A DNA stretch of 33,391 nucleotides from an uncultured Acidimicrobiales bacterium. GTDB taxonomy: Bacteria > Actinomycetota > Acidimicrobiia > Acidimicrobiales > UBA10347. The notes under the pieces are model-generated. The model was not told where the DNA came from, searched no databases, and saw only the letters and a program-made list of their open reading frames with translations. Each line of letters opens with the position of its first letter. Position 1 is the first letter of the stretch. The stretch lies in contig CALDYC010000120.1 in the NCBI GenBank assembly GCA_937941245.1, positions 1-33,391 on the forward strand, read 5' to 3'. The position numbers and the translations under genes are program-made. Positions 16,551 through 24,280 of this stretch are shown here, piece after piece.

Positions 16551-16865
16551 TCAGCCCATGGCCGCAATCTCGATGACCTCGACGGTTCCGTCATCATTCG
16601 CGACGATGGGGTTGGTCTGCGCCAGCGCGACTGCGGCAGCATGGTCGGGTGCCGAAACGATGGCAAAGCCGCTGACCTGGCCGCTCGAGTCAACCGTTGA
16701 CGATGCCGACACCGTGCTGGCCTGACGAGCCTGTCCGCCCGGGTTCACCATCGACTCGCCCAGCGAGCCGTACCAACCACCCCATGCTTGGGACATTGCC
16801 GCGCCGCCTGCTTCGTCGGTTGGGTAATCGCCGGTGAAGTGGAACACCATCAGGAAGTTGGTCAT
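16551..16865 (-). CDS. YCII (DGPF)-domain protein
   Basis: A 104-aa protein of the YCII-related dimeric alpha+beta-barrel type: it opens with the strand TNFLMVFHF, continues GGAAMSQAWGGWYGSLGES and VSGFAIVSAPDHAAAVALA, and ends with the strand TVEVIEIAAMG. Actinobacteria carry many such small proteins, often next to ECF sigma factors or transporters; their biochemical role is generally not known. The start at 16865 has an excellent ribosome site (AAGGAG, 6 nt upstream). An alternative in-frame ATG at 16910 would add 15 residues. The leader contains a hairpin system that can cover the start codon, and TTCTCAG boxes lie further upstream, so both transcription and translation may be controlled. 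Confidence 0.8.
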   Translation of the reverse strand: MTNFLMVFHFTGDYPTDEAGGAAMSQAWGGWYGSLGESMVNPGGQARQASTVSASSTVDSSGQVSGFAIVSAPDHAAAVALAQTNPIVANDDGTVEVIEIAAMG

Positions 16866-16913
16866 GAGTATCTCCTTGTACGAGGGGCCGTGTGCCCCTT
16901 TCGTACTCATGAC
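16861..16913 (-). promoter_or_regulatory. Structured leader over the YCII start codon
   Basis: On the transcribed strand, GTCATGAGTA (16913-16904) is the exact complement of TACTCATGAC (16870-16861), which contains the start codon. Nested inside is a second hairpin: GTACGA pairs with TCGTAC, and GGGGC with GCCCC, around a 5-base loop (16878-16906). The Shine-Dalgarno AAGGAG lies between the inner and outer helices. Folding would hide the start codon. This is consistent with translational control, but function is inferred. Confidence 0.5.
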
Positions 16914-16950
16914 TCCGCGCCCGTCACGTTTCGACAGAAATCTTCGAGGT

Positions 16951-17004
16951 TTCTCAGAATTTCTCGGAAATGTTGTGCCAGCCCGCGGCCCAGTGCCCTG
17001 AGAA
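16951..17004 (+). promoter_or_regulatory. TTCTCAG boxes upstream of the YCII gene
   Basis: TTCTCAG at 16951-16957 is followed 10 bp later by TTCTCGG (16961-16967), and an inverted copy CTGAGAA lies at 16998-17004. The spacing and orientation relative to the minus-strand gene match the cluster before the response-regulator gene at 8892-8919, so the same regulator may bind here. Confidence 0.5.
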
Positions 17005-17011
17005 TGCCGGT

Positions 17012-17707
17012 TCAGGCAGATAGTCCTGCTGGTGAGGTTTCGAGCACACCGTCGACGATCGTGACCTGTCGGTCGCCGAATTCGAGCACCCGGTCATCGT
17101 GGGTGACGATGATCGCTGCAACACCACGACCTTTGATCTCGCGTCGTAGGAGATTCATGACTTGCTGACCGAGCTCAGAGTCGAGGGCCGATGTCGGTTC
17201 GTCGACGAGGACGAGCGAGGGATCGTTCATCAGAGCCCGTCCGATTGCAACTCGCTGTTTCTGGCCGCCGGAGAGCTGCGACGGCAGGTTGCCAGCCCGG
17301 TCGCCGAGGCCGAGCTCTTCGAGCAGCTGGTCGGCTCGGGCTTTGGCATCGGCGTCGACGCGAGCACCGCCAAACTGGCGGACCACGAGCAAGTTCTCGC
17401 GAGCGGTCAGGAACGGAACGAGGTTCACCGACTGGAACACAAAGCCGACTTGATCGCGACGGAAGCGTGCCAGCGCCTTGTCGTCGAGGTCGGTGATCTC
17501 GGTCCCGCCGACCTTCACGCTGCCTGATGTCGGGCGTAGCAACGCGCCGGCGACGGTCAACAGGGTGGTCTTGCCAGAGCCGGACGGCCCAACGAGGATC
17601 AACATCTCGTCATCGGCAACGGTCAGATCGACGTCGTTGAGCGCGACGACCTGCTGGTCATCGGTACCGTAGACCTTGCGAGCTTTGTGCATTTCGAGTG
17701 CGGCCAT
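17012..17707 (-). CDS. ABC transporter ATP-binding protein (MacB/LolD type)
   Basis: A 231-aa ATPase with Walker A GPSGSGKTTLL, Q-loop region GFVFQSVNLVPFL, signature LSGGQKQRVAIGRAL, Walker B LVLVDEPTSALD and the H-loop VTHDDRV. The overall pattern is that of the MacB/LolD/FtsE group, which drives FtsX-like permeases that do mechanical work on envelope substrates rather than ordinary import. ATG 17707 begins directly before the first strand (MAALEMHKARKVYG). It is the third gene of an operon, 4 bp after the second permease. The exported or extracted substrate cannot be deduced. Confidence 0.93.
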   Translation of the reverse strand: MAALEMHKARKVYGTDDQQVVALNDVDLTVADDEMLILVGPSGSGKTTLLTVAGALLRPTSGSVKVGGTEITDLDDKALARFRRDQVGFVFQSVNLVPFLTARENLLVVRQFGGARVDADAKARADQLLEELGLGDRAGNLPSQLSGGQKQRVAIGRALMNDPSLVLVDEPTSALDSELGQQVMNLLRREIKGRGVAAIIVTHDDRVLEFGDRQVTIVDGVLETSPAGLSA

Positions 17708-17711
17708 GGTG

Positions 17712-18797
17712 TTATCCGATCGCTTCGGCGGGGTCGATACGCAGGATTCTGCGCAGAGTGAACAGGCTTCCGAGTAGTGAAGTGACGATGACGCCAACCC
17801 CGATCTGGGCGAGGCGTGCGGGAACCAGTCGCACTGGCAGATCGTCAGGAAGCAGGCTGGTGAACCCAAGGCTCAAACCGAAACCGGCTGCCAACGCGAT
17901 CACGCTCACGCATACCGCCTGAGCTGATATGCCTGCGAGCAGGTCTTTGGTGCGAGCTCCCAGTGCTTTGAGCACGGCATAGAGACCGACCCGTTCGAGG
18001 GTGATGAGCGCGAAGAACAGCGCAACAACCAGCAGGGTGACGACGAAGGTCACGCCGATGATTCCCTCAAAGGTGCTCGATTGCTGCTGTACGACTGGAA
18101 GCGAGTCGACGACTTCGGTCGCCGTGGCAGCGGTAATTCCTGGGGTGCCGGCGACGGCGGCCTGAAGATCGGCGAGCGAGTTGCCCGCGGCTGGCTCAAG
18201 GACGAGTGCCTGCTCGACGCCGGCCGGCAGCAACGCTGCCGCATTGCCTTTCTGCACGATGTCGCGCCATCGAGTTGACGAAAGCCAGACAGTCGGCGAG
18301 CCCAGGCTGAGGTCGTCGACGATGGTCGTGACGACGGCGGGCTCTGCGGTTGGCCCAAGACCGATCAGGTCGCCAACCTCCACGTTCTGCTGATCGGCGA
18401 GTGCCTTGTCGATGACGGCGCTCTCTGCCGATGGGCGGGGGATTGTTGCGGTTGCGATGTCATGGCCGAACAAGACGATGTCGACGACGGTGCCGTCTGC
18501 CAGGCTCGCCGTCGATACGACCTGATTCAGGCTGCCGATATCGCCGGTTGCTGGATTGCTGCTGAGCGCAGTTCGGGCTTCGGGCCCCACCCGAGAGCGT
18601 TGGATCAGAAGTTCGCTGTCGTCGGCAAAGACCAAAAGGCGGTCCTCGTGCGCGCGATACGGGCCGGTCTGGTTCAGTTCAAGCCCATCGAGGAAGCCGC
18701 CGAGGATGACGAGCAACACCACGAGCAGGGTGAGAGCACCGCCAACGGGGACAAACCGAGCAGGTTGGCGAAACAACTCTTTAAGGGCGATACCCAT
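17712..18797 (-). CDS. FtsX-like ABC transporter permease (second)
   Basis: A 361-aa permease of the FtsX/MacB topology: a single N-terminal helix (VGGALTLLVVLLVILGGF), a large extracytoplasmic domain of about 200 aa, then three C-terminal helices (GVTFVVTLLVVALFFALI; AQAVCVSVIALAAGFGLSL; QIGVGVIVTSLLGSLFTL). The cytoplasmic coupling segment ERVGLYAVLKALGARTKDL is typical and would contact the ATPase. It shares one base with the end of the first permease gene (TGATG). The two permeases probably form a heterodimer with two copies of the ATPase. Confidence 0.9.
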   Translation of the reverse strand: MGIALKELFRQPARFVPVGGALTLLVVLLVILGGFLDGLELNQTGPYRAHEDRLLVFADDSELLIQRSRVGPEARTALSSNPATGDIGSLNQVVSTASLADGTVVDIVLFGHDIATATIPRPSAESAVIDKALADQQNVEVGDLIGLGPTAEPAVVTTIVDDLSLGSPTVWLSSTRWRDIVQKGNAAALLPAGVEQALVLEPAAGNSLADLQAAVAGTPGITAATATEVVDSLPVVQQQSSTFEGIIGVTFVVTLLVVALFFALITLERVGLYAVLKALGARTKDLLAGISAQAVCVSVIALAAGFGLSLGFTSLLPDDLPVRLVPARLAQIGVGVIVTSLLGSLFTLRRILRIDPAEAIG

Positions 18798-19906
18798 CAG
18801 ATGCCTCCGCTACGGGTCGCTTCGATTGGATCGATCGCCAGTACCCGGCGCACAGCCCCCATCGAAGCGAGTAGTCCGAGGACGACGATGGCGCCGACCG
18901 ACAGAACAGTCGGCAGCGGCCGTAGTGCTGCGCCGAAGACGTCACGCGAAGCGGACAGGAGCAGCGCAGTCACCGCAACGCCAATGATTGCACCCAACCC
19001 GACGACGGCGATCACCTGAAGCAGGACTGAGCGAACGATGTCCGCAGAGCTTGCGCCGACAGCTCTGAGCAGAACAAGCGAGTCCTTCTTTTGTACGGTC
19101 AGAATGAGGAAGAACACGCCGGTCACGATGGTGACGACGATGTAGAGCAGCAGGTACAAGATGTTGAACGACTGGGTGATCTGGCTGACCCCGGGCAGTT
19201 CGTCGACGGCGGTATTGCGATCGAGCGCCTCGACGCCGTCGACGGCGTTGGTCACGGCGGCGGCGACGGTCGCTGGATCTGCGCCGTCGTTGACTTCGAC
19301 TCCGATGAGCGATGGCGAGACGGGTATGGGGCGCCCGGCACGAGCTTGGGTGGCGAGGGTGAAGTCGTCGAAGCGGACATAGAGCGTTTGAAGCACGTTG
19401 AACGCCGCGTCGTCGGCGATACCTACAACGGTGAAATCGACGTCTTCGATGCGAACCTGGCGGCCAACGTCGATCGTTTCGTCAAGCGACGAACCGCTGA
19501 ACAGCGCCTCGCCGGGTGCGCTCGGTAGACGTCCTTCAGAGATGTCGCGAGGTACCGAGGGGCCGGCAGGGTCACCACCCACGAGTTGCACGTCGATCTC
19601 ACCGGTGGAGGTTGTGCCGGTGAATACGCTTAGCCCGATCGGGGCAACGGCGGACACTCCTTCAACCGCAGCAACGGCATCGAGGGCAGACACCGGAACC
19701 ACACTGGTTGCTGGGTTGCGGCGAGCAAGAGCGTCGTACACAAGCACATCTGCTGACGACGAGTCGAGGCCACCGGTTAGACCGCGGGTCAACGTGCCGG
19801 CGACAGCCTGAAAGAACAGCAACAAGATGACAAGAAGCGCAACCGCGCCGCTGAGCAAGGTGAAGCGGCCGATCGATCGGCGAATTTCTTTGAGAGCAAC
19901 GAACAC
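18797..19906 (-). CDS. FtsX-like ABC transporter permease (first)
   Basis: A 369-aa permease with the same layout as its neighbour: N-terminal helix (LLSGAVALLVILLLFFQAV), a soluble extracytoplasmic domain, and three C-terminal helices, with the coupling motif SLVLLRAVGASSADIVRS. I prefer GTG 19906 because AAAGG lies 5 nt upstream and the protein then begins MFVALKEIRR-like, as related permeases do; an ATG at 19930 would add eight residues but has no ribosome site. It is the first gene of the three-gene exporter operon. The two permeases are clearly paralogous in layout but differ in most of the extracytoplasmic domain. Confidence 0.88.
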   Translation of the reverse strand: MFVALKEIRRSIGRFTLLSGAVALLVILLLFFQAVAGTLTRGLTGGLDSSSADVLVYDALARRNPATSVVPVSALDAVAAVEGVSAVAPIGLSVFTGTTSTGEIDVQLVGGDPAGPSVPRDISEGRLPSAPGEALFSGSSLDETIDVGRQVRIEDVDFTVVGIADDAAFNVLQTLYVRFDDFTLATQARAGRPIPVSPSLIGVEVNDGADPATVAAAVTNAVDGVEALDRNTAVDELPGVSQITQSFNILYLLLYIVVTIVTGVFFLILTVQKKDSLVLLRAVGASSADIVRSVLLQVIAVVGLGAIIGVAVTALLLSASRDVFGAALRPLPTVLSVGAIVVLGLLASMGAVRRVLAIDPIEATRSGGI

Positions 19907-19956
19907 GAAAACCTTTGCACCGCAGACCATCTATTTGAGAGCCGAGGCGGGTTGAC

Positions 19957-19975
19957 AGTGTGGGCGATACACACT
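19957..19975 (+). promoter_or_regulatory. Inverted repeat upstream of the ABC exporter operon
   Basis: AGTGTG (19957-19962), seven bases GGCGATA, then CACACT (19970-19975): a perfect 6-bp dyad 51-69 bp before the first permease start. The position suits an operator. No regulator gene is adjacent. The rest of the 180-bp gap shows no clear feature. Confidence 0.35.
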
Positions 19976-20111
19976 CTGTATCCACAGCTGAGTCGTTGTT
20001 TCGGGTGTTCAGACGTGTGAATCTGGTCACCGTTGTTGACGGGTGCACCGTCGAGGGAAGATAGATAGCGGGAAGCCAAACGTGGGCCGCTCACCGCGTG
20101 AACAACCTCAT

Positions 20112-21302
20112 TCACGTGACGTGATGGACCACGTTCGATGCGATCAGGGCGGTGATCTCGTCTTCGGTGAAACCGAGCTCGACGAGTACTTCTCGACCGT
20201 GTTCGCCCAGCAGCGGGGCATGTCGCCGCACGCTGGTCGGGGTTTCGCTGAAACGAGCGGCTGAGGGGATCACGCGGTAGTCGCCAGCGTGAGGATGTGT
20301 TGCCAGCGGGAGCTCGTCGATCAGATCATCGAGGGTCGCTGCACCGGTCGCTGGGATGTCCTCGGCTGAACAGAACCGAAGCCACTCATCGGTTGTTCGA
20401 CTCGCGAGGATCGACGCCACATCGCGGTACAGACTGTCGGCGTTCGCGATCCGCTGCGTGCGGCTGCTGATGCGCATGTCGTCGAGCAGGTCGGTGCGTT
20501 CGCCGGCGATGAACAGCTTGCGATAGTGGTCGGCACTGTACGGAAGCACGTTGATCCACCCGTCAGATGTTCGTTGCGGGCGTCGTTCAGGGGTCAAGAT
20601 GCGCGAGTACCCAGGCTCTGTCTGACGGGGCTCGGTGATTGCGCCGGCGCCATGTTCAACAAGCAGGAACGACCGCATGACGTCGACCATGGGTACCTCG
20701 ATGCGCTGGCCCTCACCAGTTCGAGCGCGGTGGTACAACGCAGCGGTGATCGCTGATGCGATGGCCATGCCACAAACCTTGTCGGCGATGAGCGTCGGCA
20801 CAAGCATGGGGTCGTTCCCCTGCCGTTGAAAGAGATCCCCGATGCCACTAGCTGACTGGATGATGTCGTCATAGGCCGGCGCGTCGGCCTGCGGGCTGTC
20901 GGTCGGATATCCCTGCGCTTGACAGAAGACGACGTTGGGTTTCACGTCGATGATGTCGTCATACGTCAAACGCAAGCGACCAAGTGGGCCCGGACGCAAG
21001 TTGGTTACGACCACGTCTGACGTCGCGGCCAGACGAAGGGCAACATCTCGGCCAGCATCGGATTTGAGGTCGAGGGACACACTCCGCTTGTTGCGCATGA
21101 GGTTCATGGACACACCCGACATGTCACGTATCGCGCCGGCGCCCATGTATCGGTTGGTGTCGCCTGAGCGATCTTCAATCGCAATGATGTCGGCTCCGAG
21201 GTCTCCGAGCATTTGTGTTGCGAGTGGCCCCATGATCACCGATGTCAGGTCGAGGATCTGCACGCCGCTGAGTGGCCCAGCAGAGACATTTGGCCCGGTC
21301 AC
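20112..21302 (-). CDS. CaiB/BaiF (class III) CoA-transferase
   Basis: A 396-aa family III CoA-transferase. It starts with the family opening SGVQILDLTSVIMGPLA, followed by LGDLGADIIAIEDRSGD, NKRSVSLDLK, DVVVTNLRPG and the active-site region PAYDDIIQSASG, whose Asp aligns with the catalytic Asp that forms the glutamyl/aspartyl-CoA-type intermediate. The GTG start at 21302 overlaps the acyl-CoA synthetase stop (GTGA), which argues for this start over a longer version. Pairing with an acyl-CoA ligase resembles the CaiB/CaiC pair of carnitine metabolism, but similar pairs also handle bile acids, formyl-, succinyl- or aromatic CoA esters. Substrate unknown. Confidence 0.9.
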   Translation of the reverse strand: MTGPNVSAGPLSGVQILDLTSVIMGPLATQMLGDLGADIIAIEDRSGDTNRYMGAGAIRDMSGVSMNLMRNKRSVSLDLKSDAGRDVALRLAATSDVVVTNLRPGPLGRLRLTYDDIIDVKPNVVFCQAQGYPTDSPQADAPAYDDIIQSASGIGDLFQRQGNDPMLVPTLIADKVCGMAIASAITAALYHRARTGEGQRIEVPMVDVMRSFLLVEHGAGAITEPRQTEPGYSRILTPERRPQRTSDGWINVLPYSADHYRKLFIAGERTDLLDDMRISSRTQRIANADSLYRDVASILASRTTDEWLRFCSAEDIPATGAATLDDLIDELPLATHPHAGDYRVIPSAARFSETPTSVRRHAPLLGEHGREVLVELGFTEDEITALIASNVVHHVT

Positions 21303-22969
21303 GCGGGCGCCGAATCTGGCTCGATACCAAGCGCTTCGAACGCGGTCGCTCGAGCCCACTTGTAGTCGGCTTTGCCGTTTGGGCTGCGGAAGAGGTCGTC
21401 GACCCGGACGATCTGCTTGGGCAGTTTGTATCCCGACAAGGTGGACCGCAGGGACTCGATGATCTCGGCATCAGACAGGGTTGACGTCGGCCGAATCTGC
21501 ACAACAGCGGTGACAGCCGCACCCCACTTGGCATCGGGCACACCGACGACGTTCGCGTCAATGACATCGTCGAGCAGCTTCAGAGTCTCTTCAACCTCTT
21601 CGGGATAGACCTTCTCACCGCCGGTGTTGATCGATACCGAACCTCGACCGAGCAGCGTGACCGTGCCGTCGGCATCGATGGTCGCCCAGTCGCCTGGCAC
21701 TGACCATCGGCTTCCGTTGATCTCTCGAAATGTCTCGGCTGATTTGATCGGGTCGCCGTAGTAGCCGATAGGGATCGGCCCACCGACGGCTAGAAGCCCG
21801 CGGTCATCGGATCCAGGTTCGACCCGGCGTCCGTCTTCGGTGAAGACCGCCGCATTGGGGCCGAGGGCGAAGGTTGCCGTCTCGGTGTCTGATCCGTCAC
21901 CGGCCGCAGACTGCTTTGCCGCGAACCCTACGCCTTCACTTGATCCGAGTGAGTCGTTGCAGACCATTGCCGACCCGCTCGCCCGGGCGTGTGCGATGAG
22001 TCGGTCCTTTACCGGTTGGCTCCACATCACTCCTGACGATGTGATGCCGCCAAGTGAGGTCAGGTCATAGGGCTTGCCGGCCGAAGCTGCCTCGTCGAGG
22101 GCTTCGACCATGGGGGTGCAAAACACGTCCCCGACGATTGAGGCAGACGTCACCCGCTGTTCTTGTACGACCGTCCAGAGCTCATGAGGGTCCAGGCTGC
22201 GGCTGGTCAAGGTGAGGATTGAACCGCCGAGATACAAATTGAACAGCGCCCCGATTCCGGACGTGCCGTGCATGAGAGGCGATGCGGCGAGTTGTCTTGG
22301 CGTGAAGCCCGCGTCGGCAATCCGATCGACCATTGCCGGGACCTCATCGAGGTCCGCTGCGCCGCGAAGACCCCATTGCAGGAAGTACCGCTGGGTGAGC
22401 GCAACCAAATGCTGATGTGGCCACATGACACCCTTCGGATGCCCCGTGGTCCCGCCGGTGTAGAGAATCCATAGGTCGTTCCCGGATCGATCAATGCGTG
22501 GAGCAGGCGACGATGCGTCGATCAGCGCGTGGTGGTCGACAGCCCAACCTGGGACCGTGTCGCCGCCGACCTGAATCCACAAACGGACGTCGGGAAGCTG
22601 GCCGCGGACCGCGTCGAAGCGTTCGGCAAGACTGTGATCGAAGAACACCGCTTTGGCATCGCTGTTGTCGATGAGGTACCGAAGCTCGGCCTCGACGTAG
22701 CGGTAGTTGACGTTGCACGGCGCGGCCCGGACCTTGAAGGCCGCAAACTCGGCTTCGAGGTATTCGTTGCCGTTGTAGAGCGCGCACGCCACGTTGTCGC
22801 CAGGACCGATACCTACCTCGTTCAGTGCGCCTGCCAGACGTGCTGAACGCTGCTCAAACTCGGACCAGCTGCGACCGACGCCACCGCACCACAAGGCCTG
22901 GTTATCACCCCGGTGATCGGCGATGGCCTCCCACGCGCTCGCCAAGTTCATGCCATCGACAGTTGCCAT
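21299..22969 (-). CDS. Acyl-CoA synthetase (AMP-forming, FadD-like)
   Basis: A 556-aa member of the adenylate-forming ligases. The phosphate loop is ILYTGGTTGHPKGVMW, the A5-type segment SLGSSEGVGF, the hinge and A8 region GRGSVSINTGGEKVYPEE, and the C-terminal catalytic Lys in SPNGKADYKW. It activates a carboxylic acid to its acyl-AMP and then the CoA thioester. ATG 22969 is preferred; a GTG at 22996 would add nine residues. The gene is coupled to the CaiB-type transferase downstream and is divergent from the 2OG oxygenase. Actinobacterial relatives act on steroid side chains and medium-chain acids, but the substrate pocket cannot be judged by eye. Confidence 0.9.
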   Translation of the reverse strand: MATVDGMNLASAWEAIADHRGDNQALWCGGVGRSWSEFEQRSARLAGALNEVGIGPGDNVACALYNGNEYLEAEFAAFKVRAAPCNVNYRYVEAELRYLIDNSDAKAVFFDHSLAERFDAVRGQLPDVRLWIQVGGDTVPGWAVDHHALIDASSPAPRIDRSGNDLWILYTGGTTGHPKGVMWPHQHLVALTQRYFLQWGLRGAADLDEVPAMVDRIADAGFTPRQLAASPLMHGTSGIGALFNLYLGGSILTLTSRSLDPHELWTVVQEQRVTSASIVGDVFCTPMVEALDEAASAGKPYDLTSLGGITSSGVMWSQPVKDRLIAHARASGSAMVCNDSLGSSEGVGFAAKQSAAGDGSDTETATFALGPNAAVFTEDGRRVEPGSDDRGLLAVGGPIPIGYYGDPIKSAETFREINGSRWSVPGDWATIDADGTVTLLGRGSVSINTGGEKVYPEEVEETLKLLDDVIDANVVGVPDAKWGAAVTAVVQIRPTSTLSDAEIIESLRSTLSGYKLPKQIVRVDDLFRSPNGKADYKWARATAFEALGIEPDSAPA

Positions 22970-23047
22970 TCGCTCAGGTTTGCACACCGCACTCACACCG
23001 CGCGCATGGGGACAAGCACCGTGTCGTGGTCAGGAGTTGGCTGACTT

Positions 23048-23068
23048 CGAACCATACGATCGGGTTCG
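23048..23068 (+). promoter_or_regulatory. Inverted repeat in the acyl-CoA synthetase/2OG-oxygenase divergent promoter
   Basis: CGAACC (23048-23053), nine bases, GGTTCG (23063-23068): a perfect dyad in the 202-bp gap between the divergent genes. It is directly followed by TACTAT (23070-23075), which resembles a -10 element for rightward transcription. No regulator gene is adjacent. Confidence 0.35.
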
Positions 23069-23171
23069 GTACTATTGACGTATCACGACACCCGGCCAGG
23101 ACCAGTTCGACACCGCTGCATCGAGCGTCGACTTCTCGCGATACGACCAGGTTGACAAGCAGGCATACAAC

Positions 23172-24203
23172 TTGGCGTCATCCGCCGATGACCCCGATGC
23201 GTTCGATGAGGGCTTCCAGCTCGCGACCTGCGACCTGTCCGCCTACCTGCGCGGCGACGCGACCGCAAAGGCGGCGTTTGTGGCCGACTTGCATCACGCG
23301 ATGGCCGATATCGGTTTCGTGATCCTGACCGGCCACGGCGTGGCCCCCGACCTGTACCGCCGAGCAGAACAGTGGGTCGAAGACTTGTTTACAACGCCGT
23401 CGCTCGGCCGCAAGCTCGAGTTCCGAGCGGCTCGTCACGGAGCCGTCAGCGAGGGCTACTTCCCGGTACGCGAGACCAGCCAGATTCACCCTGACATGGT
23501 CGAAGGATGGGTCTTTGGTCGTCGGGCATTCGACTTGGGCGATACCCCCGCCAGCGGTACCACAGGCAGCGCGGCCACCGATCGGGCTTGCTCGACATCG
23601 GTTGCTGACTTCTGGCCCGATCCCACGTTCGAGCCGCTATTTCGTGAGCTCATCAATGCCCACGTTCCGCTGTTTGCACCGATCATGTCGGCCATTCTTG
23701 AGGGCCTCGGATGTGACCCCGCGCACTTTGCTGGCCGCATGCAGCGGCCACATTTCGGCCAGCGTCTGAACTGGTATCCACCGATCACCGACACGGATTC
23801 AACCAGCGGCGCCGGCCGGCTGCTCGGCCATGAGGACATCGACCTGTTTACGTTGCTTCCCGCACCGACCGTCGAAGGTCTCGAAGCGTTGCACCGCAAC
23901 GGGAAGTGGGTCCGCCTGCGGGCTCCCGAAGGGTCGATCATTGTGAATACTGGCGACTATCTCGCGCGAATTTCCAACGACATCTTGCCCTCGACAACGC
24001 ATCGGGTCAGCCCACCGGCCGACCCCGCTGATCAGGCGAAGGGTCGGGTGAGCTTCCCGCTCGCGGCGTATCTGCCACCCGATGATGTGCTCGAAGTGCT
24101 CCCCGGCATTGCGAACCCGAAGTACGAACCGATCAAGGTCGTCACGTTCCACACGGCGACGACCGCCAAGTTCTACGGCGACGACTACGCAGTAGTCGAG
24201 TAG
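23172..24203 (+). CDS. 2-oxoglutarate/Fe(II) dioxygenase, isopenicillin-N-synthase-like
   Basis: A protein of about 343 aa with a DIOX_N-type N-terminal region (DIGFVILTGHGVAPDLYRRA) and the double-stranded beta-helix core. The iron ligands are His220 and Asp222 in GHEDIDLFTLL and the distal His277 in TTHRVS; Arg292 with Ser294 in RVSFP would bind 2-oxoglutarate. Such enzymes hydroxylate, desaturate or cyclise small molecules. The start is uncertain: no ATG or GTG occurs in frame, so TTG 23172 (AGCAGG upstream) is used, yet coding-like sequence continues about 90 bp upstream to TGA near 23077. It is divergent from the FadD/CaiB genes and followed by a DUF7064/7065-like gene. Confidence 0.88.
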   Translation: MASSADDPDAFDEGFQLATCDLSAYLRGDATAKAAFVADLHHAMADIGFVILTGHGVAPDLYRRAEQWVEDLFTTPSLGRKLEFRAARHGAVSEGYFPVRETSQIHPDMVEGWVFGRRAFDLGDTPASGTTGSAATDRACSTSVADFWPDPTFEPLFRELINAHVPLFAPIMSAILEGLGCDPAHFAGRMQRPHFGQRLNWYPPITDTDSTSGAGRLLGHEDIDLFTLLPAPTVEGLEALHRNGKWVRLRAPEGSIIVNTGDYLARISNDILPSTTHRVSPPADPADQAKGRVSFPLAAYLPPDDVLEVLPGIANPKYEPIKVVTFHTATTAKFYGDDYAVVE

Positions 24204-24280
24204 TCCGTTCCCCGGTCTCGTTGGCCGTCCCCAGTGCGTTTTGTGGTGGACTGTCGTGCAGCCAAAGACCGGAGTGACTC

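Noticed and set aside
19953-19984. TTGACA with a downstream TCTGTA as a rightward promoter
   Set aside because: No plus-strand gene follows; the adjacent coding sequences are all on the minus strand.
22970-23047. Riboswitch in the divergent gap before the acyl-CoA synthetase or the 2OG oxygenase
   Set aside because: No conserved riboswitch core is recognisable; only a short dyad further right was seen.
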